This document shows positions 10,346-20,039 of a stretch of DNA of 33,977 bases, piece after piece. The stretch spans positions 1-33,977 of the forward strand of contig OUQQ01000163.1 of NCBI GenBank assembly GCA_900404475.1, given 5' to 3'. Position 1 is the first letter of the stretch. Each line of letters begins with the position of its first letter. Under the pieces are notes generated by a model. That model was not told the origin of the DNA and did not search any database. It was given only the letters and a program-made list of their open reading frames with translations. The position numbers and the translations under genes are program-made. The DNA comes from Spongospora subterranea. Lineage: Eukaryota; Endomyxa; Phytomyxea; Plasmodiophorida; Plasmodiophoridae.

Positions 10346-11359
10346 TCAACTTGTAATAGCGTAACCGCGAGTGGTAGAATCCTGCACATCCTGGACACAA
10401 TTGGGACAAGTCCTCCTGATCTTGAGCCATTCGTCCATACATAACCGATGGAACTGGTGCTTACACGATCCAAGCAAGCGGATGTCTGCAGAATAAACAC
10501 GGATTAGCGACCAGGGCAGGTTAGATCGAATTATATACCGTCGCCAACATGAATATCCGCTAAACAAATGGCGCAAGGAACAGGTCCCGAATGTAGCTGA
10601 AATTTATAAATGGGAACGCGATCTATTTCTTGATCAGATAGACCCAATCTAGAGAATTCATTCCTTGTATTTTCCAAATTTATCCCTATTTCCAAGTACC
10701 GATTTGTAATGAAAGGCATTTCATGATGAAAATGCTGTCCAATTATGGTGACTATACTGTGAATTGCGACAATCCCTGCCGGATATCCACTTCCTGAACG
10801 TGATAGATAATCACGATGTGCCATGGAAAATAAAACAGCAAAGAGGGTCACTTTTTGAGAAAACAAGCCGAGTCAGGATCTTTAACAACCATGCCATAAT
10901 GCATTGAAGCTTACAATGAGCGAGTGAGTATACAACCCATCCAATAAACCACGATTGAGAAGTGATGGAAGGAAGACATGAACCTCCAGATCTCCATAGC
11001 CAATGCAGACCGAGAGCTGACCAGATCCAGAGGAATGGATATAAAACGGCAAATAAAAGAACAGCTAATGCATAGGCCCATTTCCTAAAAATACAAATGA
11101 ACATTTTAGCTAGGCGTGCTCATAAAAAGAATAATATTAGACCTAACCTGGACACAGAGTCAGAACAACATAACATATGTGTTAGTCGAAATGATAAAGA
11201 CGACGACATATGGGTGATTAGCCACTTATCCATAGGATAGTAGCATGAGGAATAGAATTCCGAATACCTCGAGACCATCAAGGTCAATCCACCTAATCCG
11301 ACGCACACGATGATTTCACGCCATACTATCATCAGATGGGAGGAGGAATCTAGAAACAC
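10346..11359 (-). CDS. Multi-pass membrane RING-H2 protein, probable E3 ubiquitin ligase
   Basis: Exons 11148-11359, 10915-11084, 10539-10850 and 10346-10485, with GT...AG introns of 63, 64 and 53 bases, give 277 residues. The N-terminal half has several hydrophobic segments: IVWREIIVCVGLGGLTLMV, KWAYALAVLLFAVLYPFLW, and a segment around SWFIGWVVYSLAHLTLFAVL. The C-terminus is a RING-H2 finger near residues 220-262: CAIC, then CKHQFHRLCMDEW, then CPNC. The intron inside the RING is proven by the domain, since splicing joins HVGD to DIRLLGSC in frame. The architecture resembles plant At1g12760-type membrane RING ligases, where the finger faces the cytosol and recruits an E2. The gene is convergent with HMG-CoA reductase, 95 bases apart. 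An extra intron in exon 3, where hydrophobic spacing is loose, is not excluded. Confidence 0.82.
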
Positions 11360-11598
11360 TGACTGCTCAATATATCTGGCCCATCAGAGACATGAAAGGG
11401 CAATAAGATAAGGCAGATCCCAAAAGAGGTCATCGATGGGCCAATATCACAGACCCTTGCGAAAACCTTTCTGGAGGACATGATTGGGCAAAGGCAGATC
11501 CAAGGAAGGTAATTAACGAGTCAAAACATAAACGCTTTTCTAAGACTATCTTGCAGAAGGCCCGGATATGATGATCACTGATCTTTACTGATATACAT

Positions 11599-14566
11599 TT
11601 ACAGATCGACGTATTTAGCTAGAGATGAGATCATGAATAGCTTGCAGTCTAAAGCTTTTTCAGAATCATCGTCAAGATCAACAGGACCAGATTCAAGAGA
11701 ACTCATCAACGCTTTGTACTTGTCCATGGCCTTGAATGTCCCATCCTTGTTTTTACGATATTTTTCAGTACCTGATTCTCCAGCCTGCTCTTCATGAAGT
11801 GCAAGAACAGCCCATGTCGTAAACTCTTCGCGGATGAAGAGTGCTGACTTTTGTTCCGAATCGGTCATATTGGCTTGCCCCAGCAACTTGACTGCTTCTG
11901 CTGCATTCTCTTTGGGTCCCAACTTAGCGAATCGCCCCAGACGCTGACGAACTTTGTCATTACCACCTAATAAGTTTTGAGATATTCCATTCGCACTAGG
12001 AGACTGAGGAGAGGCGGATGATGATGAAGGCGTAGAGTGATTGGAAGAAGATGGAGCATTGGAAGGCAGGACATTACCAGCAGATGAACCGGAATTTAAT
12101 TGTGATGATCCTTTGCTAGCCCCGTTGTCGCCAGAGGAACTTGAATTTGATGACGAAGTACTAGCCCCATTGTCGCCCCCCAACTCCTTCTGTGAGGAAA
12201 CGAAGGCGTCGATGTCAAGATCATCTCCTGCTATCGACTTCAATTCGGTTTTCAACTTTTCAATATCTTTTTCCTTATCGTTGATCAACTCTGAGCTAGG
12301 ATGCATTCCACGCTTGTCATTCTCAATTTCGGTGGACAACCTAGCGATATTGTCGGCGATTGTCTTCGAACTTGTCTGCTTATCAATACTTAAATCTTTA
12401 ACGTCTCTTCGAGAGTATTGTTTCCCACTCGATGAAGTTGAGTTTGTCGCACCACTGGAACTATCCTTGGTCTTCTTGTACGTAGTAGAAAACGAGCTAA
12501 TAAACTCCTCAACATCCAGATCATCGCCCGCGATTGACTGTAATTCTTTTTTTGCGTCGCCAATCTCCTTGCGTTTTCTGTCAATTTTGACGGATGAGTC
12601 GGACTTCATATTGCCCATTTCTCCATCAATTTCAGTGGACAATTCAACAATTTTCTTGGCGATTGTCCCTGAGCGGGCTTGTTTACTGGAGTCAAGGTTT
12701 TTGACGTCTTTTCGAGAGTGTTTCGCGCTTGATGACGCTGCCAAGGAAACCTGATTATCGCCACTGGAAAAGGAGCTGATATATGCGTCAACATCAAGAT
12801 CACCATGGCCAAGGACGCTCAGCTCGGATTTGCTCGCATCGATGACCTTCTTTTTCGATTTCGTGAGGTCGGAATCTCCATTACCTTGAGATATCTCCAA
12901 TTTAACTTCATCGGACAATTTCGAAGCCTTTTCGCCGATGCTCTGAGCTTGAGTTTGATCATCTTTGGATAAATTTTTTACATCAATCTTTTTGCCTCCG
13001 TTGCTCGACTTAGTAGAGCTCGTATCGGAACTTTGAGACTTCGTTGAACTTTGCGATGAAGACGACGCTTTACTAGCCAGACCGCCTGCACTCGAAGTTG
13101 ACCTTGTGCCGCTATTGTCTGATCCAGAAATTAATCCCTTGCTGTTGTCGCCACCGCCAGCCGATAATCCCTGGTCGCTATTGCTTGTCCCCGAAGATGA
13201 TCCCTGGCCGGTTTTGCTTGTCCCAGAAGATGATCCCTGGCCGCTATTGCTTGTCCCAGAAGGTGACCCCTTGATGCTGGCACCAGTGCCAGACGATGAT
13301 CCCTTGCCAACTGAGACAGACGACGATCCACCAACGCTCGAACTTTTGTCTTGCGTGATTCCACCGTCGAATCCTCCCCCACCATGGGTATCGCTGACGA
13401 ATGAATCGACATTGAAGTCACTTCCAGCAATTTGTTTGATCTGTCCCTTGACACTAGTAAGCTCTGACATCTTCTTGTTGAAGTCGGGAGAGTTTCCTTT
13501 TCCTTGACTCTTCAGATCGTTACACTGCTTTTGAAGGGATGCACCCTGTTTTCCCAGCTCATTGCATTTAGCTTGATTAGATGATGACAGATTGCTGATG
13601 GAACTCTTGCCAGTAGCTGAACCTCCTGAGGAACCTTTTGCACCACCGGAAGCAGGACCTCCAGATGAACCTTTAGGAGATCCACTACCGCCTCCTGGAG
13701 AAGGTTTACCTCCGCCACTGCCGCCTCCTTGAGAGGGTTTAGGAGCACCTCCACCAGCGCCACCTCCTTGTGAAGGTTTAGGAGCACCTCCACCACCGCC
13801 ACCAGGAGCACCTCCGCCACCACCACCAGGGGAAGGCTTNCTCCAGATGAACCTTTAGGAGATCCACTACCGCCTCCTGGAGAAGGTTTACCTCCGCCAC
13901 TGCCGCCTCCTTGAGAGGGTTTAGGAGCACCTCCACCAGCGCCACCTCCTTGTGAAGGTTTAGGAGCACCTCCACCAGCGCCACCTCCTTGTGAAGGTTT
14001 AGGAGCACCTCCACCAGCGCCACCTCCTTGTGAAGGTTTAGGAGCACCTCCACCAGCGCCACCTCCTTGTGAAGGTTTAGGAGCACCTCCACCAGCGCCA
14101 CCTCCTTGTGAAGGTTTAGGAGCACCTCCACCACCGCCACCAGGAGCACCTCCGCCACCACCACCAGGGGAAGGCTTTGGAGCACCTCCACCACCACCAC
14201 CAGGAGCACCACCACCACCACCACCAGGAGCACCACCACCACCACCATGAGCACCGCCACCACCACCAGGAGCACCTCCACCACCACCACCACCAGACGG
14301 TTTCGGAGCACCACCGCCGCCACCTCCGCCACCGCCGCCGCCACCTCCGCCACCGCCGCCGCCGCCACCGCCGCCGCCTGAAGGTGATAAAAACTGTTTG
14401 AGCAACACTATTCCGCAAGTGGACGCAAAGCAAAATTACTGTAGCTGGCTGTAAGTGGAATGAACGACCGACGAAGGCGCCCTTGAGATGCAGATTCAGC
14501 ATCAACGATAAGCACAATAACAGCAGCGAATAGGGTCAGCCTTATAGCAACGCCAATTAACGCCAT
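11599..14566 (-). CDS. Secreted glycine-rich repeat protein with four copies of an unknown ~80-residue module
   Basis: Exon 1 (14440-14566) encodes a signal peptide (MALIGVAIRLTLFAAVIV...DA) and a short mature start ending TASY. A 62-base GT...AG intron leads to exon 2 (11599-14377). Exon 2 begins with polyglycine, then APGGGGG-type runs, then 13-residue units PSQGGGAGGGAPK, then GGGSG/PKGSSG linkers. The same frame continues through the finishing join (N at 13840, see separate entry) into SSISNLSSSNQAKCNELG and on to the stop. The second half carries four modules, each a helical stretch ending in a variant of SIAGDDLDVDxFISS, separated by Ser/Gly linkers. One linker contains an 11-residue tandem (GQGSSSGTSNS). 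The C-terminal ~120 residues form a separate acidic/helical domain (LGRFAKLGPKENAAEAVKLL). No known family. A surface or cell-wall structural role is an inference only. Confidence 0.75.
13659..13840. other. Probable unmerged contig overlap at a single N
   Basis: The base at 13840 is N. The 181 bases before it (13659-13839) reappear after it as 13841-14177, in the same order and with the same ends. The later copy is 337 bases long, exactly 181 plus four 39-base repeat units. This is the pattern expected when two contig ends that overlap inside a tandem repeat are joined with a placeholder instead of being merged. The join also breaks the reading frame of the glycine-rich gene, whose two halves are otherwise one continuous frame. 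Confidence 0.8.
13906..14139 (-). repeat. 39-base tandem repeat coding for PSQGGGAGGGAPK
   Basis: Six consecutive 39-base units, one slightly divergent (13906-13944) and five nearly identical, encode the 13-residue unit PSQGGGAGGGAPK inside the secreted glycine-rich protein. Unit phase is kept and the frame is unbroken within the array. Copy number differs from that at 13659-13839 (two units), so the true number is unknown. Confidence 0.9.
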
Positions 14567-14914
14567 GCTTTCAGCCTTATGGATCAAGATAGGCGATAAA
14601 CAATTGGGACTTCCTTGATATTTTCAGAATGAAATCAGGCGTGACAATTGGAATCAGATGGCCAACCCGACACCATGTTGACTCATCATAGGACGAACAT
14701 GCAAGTTGAAGACCGGAACGTTCGTCACGCCATGTTTACCGAAAATTGAAGAAAAATGTAGGGATCCAGCAACGAGCGGATTAGAGTCACGACGTCTACT
14801 ATCATTGACGACCTACAAATCGAAACATAAACGTAGCAGAACTGCATGAGTTATCCTCGGCATTTACAGCAAACTTCATTGCACTGGATGGTTGACAGTT
14901 TCTCAGTTTAATTC
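14567..14914. other. Intergenic, no gene seen
   Basis: Lies between the start of the glycine-rich gene and the stop of the methyltransferase gene, both on the minus strand. It presumably holds the promoter of the former and the 3' end of the latter. No repeat or long frame is visible. Confidence 0.4.
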
Positions 14915-16072
14915 TTATCGAAGTTGGTTAGGCCTGAAGGCGACTGCAGCAAACTTTGCGTATACACCAATCAAGAATCTTGGTGACGACAAGGCGACCA
15001 CAACAGCGTAGTGCGCTTGTATCAAATGCCATTCTTCAAACTCATCAAACATCTCTAGTAATTCTATCCTCCTGACATCATCGCGATCTAGAACAGTTTC
15101 CTGAATTTGGATCTGGACCTCAGAATCACCAATGGTTAATATTCTTGATAGTTACATATATTAAGTTCATGTCCAGCGCATGGGACAATGCCCATCCACG
15201 AGAAAGAAATCGCTCTTCCTGTGAAACAAGTGTTGGATGGGAAGATATTGAGAGCAATGGGCAGCCTCGCTTCTTGAGATTGTCGCACATTGTTCTACCA
15301 AACGGGTCGTCTGGCAAAATTTGCTCATATATACAAAATGCACGGTCACCATCTGCAAACTGGGTTAATAAAGTAATGCTTGCAAAGTCATGAATTATAC
15401 CGAATGTATCAGACGTCCATTGTAAAAGAGCGTCGGCATAATCTGGTTGAACATAAATCAAAACGCATTCACTAAGGAACAATGTTGGTGAAGAGAAGTC
15501 TACAGCGGCAACTTCGAGGTTGGACTTGAGCGCCGCCAAATCACGAAAATCGACGTTGAGTAAGCAATACTCATTGCCAGATTTATAACTGCCGGGAAAG
15601 CCTTCAATATTTTCCAACGAAGCTGTTAATGCGTCAACCAAAATAGGAAGCTTGCGAATCAGATTTGCTTTGTGCTGAGTCACGGCCTTATAATCGATTT
15701 CCACGTATAAATTTGGAGCAAGGTTCTCTTCTTTCATGGTGAAGAACAAGGTATCAAACCCTCCTGGAAGCCAGCGACAAGATCAACGAAGATTTTTTTC
15801 CTAACGGATTAACTACCTCCGAACGATATTATTTGACATCCCAAATTGTCGGACCGACATTTTCTGACGAAGTCCCGAGCAATATCGCGAATGACAGCCA
15901 CTCGCGTATAATAGCCGCGATTAATTAAAGGTGCCCTCTTAGTCGATCTCCTGACCATCGCTTGCACATAGGGATCGTGAAAGTAGGCTAATTTCGCAGC
16001 AGATGCCTTGCTACCCATGGCATCGTGAGCCGTGTCTTGAACGGCTTCATCAATACCAACAGAATGCATCAT
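14915..16072 (-). CDS. LCMT1: Protein phosphatase 2A leucine carboxyl methyltransferase (LCMT1/PPM1 type)
   Basis: SAM-dependent enzyme that methylates the C-terminal Leu carboxyl of the PP2A catalytic subunit, promoting holoenzyme assembly. Exons 15817-16072, 15156-15763 and 14915-15112, with introns of 53 and 43 bases, give 353 residues. Family features appear in order: AVQDTAHDAMGSKASAAKLA, YFHDPYVQAMV, APLINRGYYTRV, the SAM-binding ISFGGGFDT (created by splicing across intron 1), YVEIDY, LFLSECVLIYV, and a C-terminal block DDVRRIELLEMFDEFEEWHL followed by IQAHYAVVVAL. Length is close to the ~330 residues of human LCMT1. The C-terminal tail after the last block is about 25 residues longer than I expect. 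It lies between the glycine-rich gene and the 16.6-17.8 kb repeat complex. Confidence is high because all three exons align with the family. Confidence 0.93.
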
Positions 16073-16580
16073 TCAATAATGTATATGACCCGATGTTGCG
16101 GTTCTATGTAGGCTACGGTTACCGTGCGTGTGGTGGCCGTGCGCGAGCTCACTGTTGGCATGGGGTCGGTCAATCATCATCTCCCGTCATTGATGTTACA
16201 ACAGGTCACGTGTGTTTAAGATGAATTACGTTCACCAAATTTTTATCGTATGCCAACATATCTTCATCCTTAGCTGCACAACACCAAGATATTCCACTTG
16301 CCGACTCCTCAAGGCATGGATGCGTTATTGCCAGCACATGACGTCGCATCAACTAGGAAACAGTTCGATCTGATTTATCTGCGTTTTTACCTCGCAAAAT
16401 AAGGCTTTGTGCACCAATGCCTCAAAATCAATAAAAGGGGTGAGCATGACGAAATACAACGTCAACTGCGATTTGGTAAGGACTCATTTCCGTCTCTATA
16501 CAACGCAGTTGACAAGTTTGCTTGTCGACCGTCGTAAATGGGATTTTATCTGCAGTCGCCGTTCATGTGAAATACGAAAT
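16073..16580. other. Intergenic between methyltransferase gene and repeat complex
   Basis: No credible coding frame or RNA gene is seen. A palindromic CACGTG (E-box type) occurs in this stretch, at about 16206-16211, which may belong to the promoter of the methyltransferase gene. Confidence 0.3.
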
Positions 16581-16775
16581 AGCAGCCTTGCAACTATTCA
16601 AGTGTGCCTGTGATCAAGTATAGACGGATTCGAAATTGTGCGGTTACTCCAATTGTTTTGTATTCCTTCTGCGTTGTTTTAAAATAATATTGACTGCTTT
16701 TTTTGCGCGATCACTTGCTTTGAAGGACCTTTAAATCTTGCCTTTTTGTCTTTTCGCAGTAACTTTTTTAAAAGG

Positions 16776-17129
16776 TCAGGAACACCTCCCATTGCGTCGT
16801 AACCTCTTTCGGAAGATCTGAAATTCCTCCCTTTGCGTTGTGACTAGTTTTGGCAATGATCTTGTATATCTTCCCCATTTCGCCGTCTCGATCTTGCAGA
16901 CGGCTTTCTCAAGTGTATCGCAGACTCCTTGTAGTGGGATCGGACGACTGCTATCTCGCCAATCGTTTGCGAACTCAGCCACAATTGCGAGCAGGTCGTC
17001 TGGTAAATTTTCAATCATCTCTCGAATCAATGATAGCTCCCAAATCTGTATGATTTGTATTTTTGACTGTTTGCACGAATATCGGCCGACCCTGAGACAC
17101 TTCAGATTGTCGGTCGACTTGAACGACAT
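16776..17129 (-). CDS. Hypothetical protein inside the repeat complex, 117 codons
   Basis: An ATG-started frame (MSFKSTDNLKCLRVGRYSC) whose C-terminal end is one of the repeat modules (LVTTQREEFQIFRKRLRR). The middle contains a helix-like stretch, LPDDLLAIVAEFANDW. The equivalent ATG is lost in the neighbouring copy at about 17710 (the sequence there is AGTAAG instead of ACGATG). It may therefore be a surviving first exon of a small repeated gene family, or a decayed copy. No domain is recognised. Confidence 0.3.
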   Translation of the reverse strand: MSFKSTDNLKCLRVGRYSCKQSKIQIIQIWELSLIREMIENLPDDLLAIVAEFANDWRDSSRPIPLQGVCDTLEKAVCKIETAKWGRYTRSLPKLVTTQREEFQIFRKRLRRNGRCS

Positions 17130-17218
17130 CGTGAGCTGATGTAACGGCCGAGTCGTCGTTTATCTGAAACAAGAAAAAGCAGCCTTGCAACTATTCAATT
17201 CTATGTGTAAACAGGTGC

Positions 17219-17645
17219 AGACGGTTGTGAAATTTGTGCAGTTACTCCATTTGTTTTGTATTCCTTCTGCGTTGTAACTTGTTTTGAAAGATGTTGAACT
17301 CCTTTCTTTGCGCTGTCACTTCTTATGAATGACCTTCAAATCCTGCTCAAATCCTGCCTTTGCATTGCAACTTGTTTAACTGATGATTTAACTCCTGACT
17401 TTGTGCCGTAACTTCTTTGAAAGATTAGGAAAACCCCCTCTGCGTTGTATCACTTGAAACGAATTACAATGCAAAGGCAGGAGTTTATCATCAGTTAAAC
17501 CAAGTGACAATGCAAAGGCAGAAATTGCAGGTTTTTCAAAACAAGTGACAGCCGCAAAGCCAGGAGTTCAACATCTTTTAAAACACGTTACAGCGCAGAA
17601 GGAATACAAAACAAATGGAGTAACCGCACAATTTCCAAACCGTCT
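17219..17645. repeat. Long inverted repeat with short central spacer
   Basis: Bases 17219-17319 match the reverse complement of 17545-17645 at about 90 percent by eye. The symmetry continues inward: CCTGCCTTTGCATTG...TTTAACTGATGAT near 17365-17395 against its complement near 17467-17505. The arms therefore total about 200 bases around a spacer of about 50. The DNA or an RNA copy could fold into a long imperfect hairpin. Confidence 0.85.
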
Positions 17646-17840
17646 ATAACTTGTTCACAGATGCATACACGAATATCGGCCGACCCTGACACTTAAGATT
17701 GTCGGTCGACTTGCAACGACTTACTGAGCTGAAGCAATGCCCAAGTCGCCATTTTGTAACGAATATAAGCAACAGCCCTGCATCTGTTCAAATTGCATTT
17801 GTGAACAAGTATAAACAGTAATTGTGCCGTTACTCCACTT

Positions 17841-18460
17841 GAGGTTAACATTTCCTAAAGCACATTACAAATATCAAAATGGATAAAACCGCAAAACCCG
17901 AAGCAAACTACAAGAAATAGCACACATAGCTGTCAGGCTTCGAAACCATGGAAATGCTGGAATTGACTGCGTCTGTAACATCTTTCAAACCGGATGGTCC
18001 GTATTACTGAAACACTGTCTTGATCAACTGCCACTACCAGAATATGAACATGCATTTCATTTTATCGTCTTGCACTTTTCAGAAGGTCTTTTCCTTTCGC
18101 CCTTTCAGTTGTTCCAAAATGACGCGTTCATTCATTGAAGTTTGCAGTTGTATAATTTGGTCCCGTCTTGTATTGTGAAAAAACAATGCTATTTTTGACC
18201 ATGGTCTTGCTGCGCGATTTCTCAGTGTTCGCTGCTCTATTTGGATGTTCGTTGCAATCGATCCTCATATCAAAACTGATCCCTCAGGCTGCAGCACTAC
18301 CGGAAAAGGGATAAATCACATAAAAAGCGGCTATTCCCCCAAAGACTTGTGTCAGCGTGATGCAAAAATAGTTACATCGACTTTGAATATTCAGTAAGGA
18401 TCTCAACAGGACAATTTCAATTGATGTGCTCGCAGCTCAATTCAAAATCTGCGCTAACTT
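17841..18460. other. Intergenic, no gene seen
   Basis: No long frame, domain or clear repeat could be read here on either strand, beyond a short fragment resembling the repeat module (GTAACATCTTTCAAACC) near 17977. Confidence 0.35.
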
Positions 18461-18469
18461 TATCAACTA

Positions 18470-19450
18470 ACAAAAAAATTTGCTCTCTTTCATGACCAGA
18501 TTCTTATTTGATCGTTCTGTCAATCTGGCCAAATTCGCGCCCTCAGATTGGTGTGCCGGGTAACCGCATTTCCCAGTGGGCATGCGGAATCGCGGCCAGT
18601 TGACCGGGATCCACTGAGGGTTACCTCTATTACCACACGCGGGCTGGCCTGCACGAACGGTCATCGGACAGCTGTATTGGTGAGTGCAGTTCAGCAATTA
18701 TGGACCCAAACAGTGACTCGATCGTGCTACACCCGTCGCTGATATCTAGTGATAACCACACCAACACATGGCACTATAATACACCCGCGACACTCCTTTG
18801 AAATGAAAAAGCTCTTCGTAGCATTGCAAATGTTTTATTCTCGACGCAACATGACATGGAATGCAAACCTGAAATTCCGACAGCGTGTGCCGCACATTTT
18901 CTCCATTCTTGTCAGGCGCACCACTTTGCGGACACTGTTCGCTTTTTCTGACGTTGACTACGGTTTTCCTTTTCGGGCTTTTCGCCAGTCTCCTAACAGT
19001 ACTGCCGCAATGTCCGTTATTACTCTTTTCTTGTGCGAATCAAAGTATTTGCTATCAATTCCCATGCACGCTTTTCCAACCATATTATACGACCGATTCG
19101 CTTGTAACCCGTACGAGATAGTAGCATGAGCATTCCTAGCGCGTCGGTTAAACTCGAGCTTTGAGTCAAGTTCGGCAGCAAAGCAAATGCTTTCTCTTTT
19201 GGCGTTACATACGAGTCGGCCGTATAATAATGTAGCTCGTCATGTGGGGTTGTAGCGCCTTCACCACTCGTATACTCGTATCGCCAAGCATTGATAAAAG
19301 TGCTGTAAGGCTCTCTGCACCGTGGAGATGACAGCTCGTCAACAACCTTTGCTGCTGATTGCCCTTGTTCAACAACACGCTTTTCTTGTCAGCACGGTGT
19401 GGAAGTTCTGTCACTGCTTCCACGTTCGTAGGGCGAAATACTTCAAACTG
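18470..19450 (-). other. Coding-like stretch, gene structure unresolved
   Basis: Minus-strand frames read like protein but in three different frames. One is HGAESLTALLSMLGDTSIRV. Another continues from EPYSTFINAWRYEYTSGEG through TPKEKAFALLPNLTQSS to RTGYKRIGRIIWLEKRAWEL. The third is DISDGCSTIESLFGSIIAEL near 18690-18740. This fits a multi-exon minus-strand gene downstream of the CaaX protein gene, but I could not find a splice pattern joining the frames in phase. No family is recognised. Confidence 0.25.
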
Positions 19451-19535
19451 GAAAATAACAAAATTTTCTTTGTTTTTACTCAATGTAATGTTCTTCTTAC
19501 TCGTCAGCACATAGATCTTTTTTATTATGATAGAT

Positions 19536-20039
19536 TTAACTGATTACACATGATTTGTTCGGGTTTGAGTGCGAAAACGGTTCCTTATCACTAATGCTGA
19601 TTCCGCCATTCGTAGGTACGCTCTTGACTATTTGTTGAGAAATTTCTTGTTCTTTCACCACGACGTCAGTACTTTGGGGTTCTTTTTCTGCAGATTGCGG
19701 GTGTCCTCCAGAGTTTCTAATATTTGCAGGATTTTCTGCTGATTGCTTGAGATCGATGTTTTCTACCTTCACCTGCCCTACCAGCTCTTCTTTCAACGAG
19801 CATCGATGGTTTGTGAAGCCAGTTGTACTTGGCGTTATTGGTTGTAAGAACTCGCCTCCGAATTCGTAATCGTCCCATACCACCATTCCATTATTTTCTA
19901 CTGCCAAAGCACTTGTTACTCTGTTTGCGACGAAATTCGGGCTGATCAACTTACAGTGTGGCAAGGTTATTGTGTCAAAATCGAGGCGACATTGACGAAT
20001 AGAAGGGAGACAAGATGACTCGGAATCGGAATCAGACAT
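19536..20039 (-). CDS. Small acidic protein ending in a CaaX box, predicted to be prenylated
   Basis: Intronless frame of 167 residues from an ATG whose product starts MSDSDSESSCLPSIRQC and ends NPNKSCVIS. The last four residues, CVIS, fit a CaaX box of the type usually farnesylated (C-aliphatic-aliphatic-Ser), which would anchor the protein to membranes. The N-terminal half has a more ordered look (VTSALAVENNGMVVWDDYEF). The C-terminal half is rich in Ser, Glu, Gln and Lys and probably disordered, as in the variable tails of prenylated proteins. It is not a small GTPase: no P-loop or G-box is present. AATAAA follows the stop within about 25 bases. It diverges from TAF6 across ~540 bases. No family is recognised. 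Confidence 0.6.
   Translation of the reverse strand: MSDSDSESSCLPSIRQCRLDFDTITLPHCKLISPNFVANRVTSALAVENNGMVVWDDYEFGGEFLQPITPSTTGFTNHRCSLKEELVGQVKVENIDLKQSAENPANIRNSGGHPQSAEKEPQSTDVVVKEQEISQQIVKSVPTNGGISISDKEPFSHSNPNKSCVIS

Larger units (their letters stand above)
16581..17840. repeat. Complex repeat: ~600-base direct units, partly inverted, made of degenerate ~45-base modules
   Basis: The motif AGCAGCCTTGCAACTATTCA occurs at 16581 and 17178, with a diverged copy at 17771, so the direct period is about 595 bases. Each is followed by GTTACTCC(A/T)...TTGTTTTGTATTCCTTCTGCG (the third only in part). A second anchor, CACGAATATCGGCCGACCCT, recurs around 17077 and 17668. Within the units, minus-strand frames repeatedly read variants of EVTAQRKEFNIFQNK, such as LVTTQREEFQIFRKR, separated by stops. 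This suggests decayed copies of a coiled-coil repeat gene. No transposase or target-site duplication is seen. Confidence 0.8.

Noticed and set aside
12041..12754. Plus-strand frame of 237 codons
   Set aside because: It is antisense to the repeat modules of the secreted glycine-rich protein; the Ser/Asp/Leu pattern is the complement of that gene's biased codons.
13778..14517. Val/Leu-rich, Arg/Trp-rich and His-rich long frames
   Set aside because: They are alternative-frame and antisense readings of the GGT/GGA glycine array. The polyglycine frame continues from the signal-peptide exon and into the downstream modules.
7820..20039. Functional link between HMG-CoA reductase (isoprenoid supply) and the CaaX protein
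   Set aside because: They are 10 kb apart with unrelated genes between, and gene clustering is not expected here; the coincidence is not evidence.
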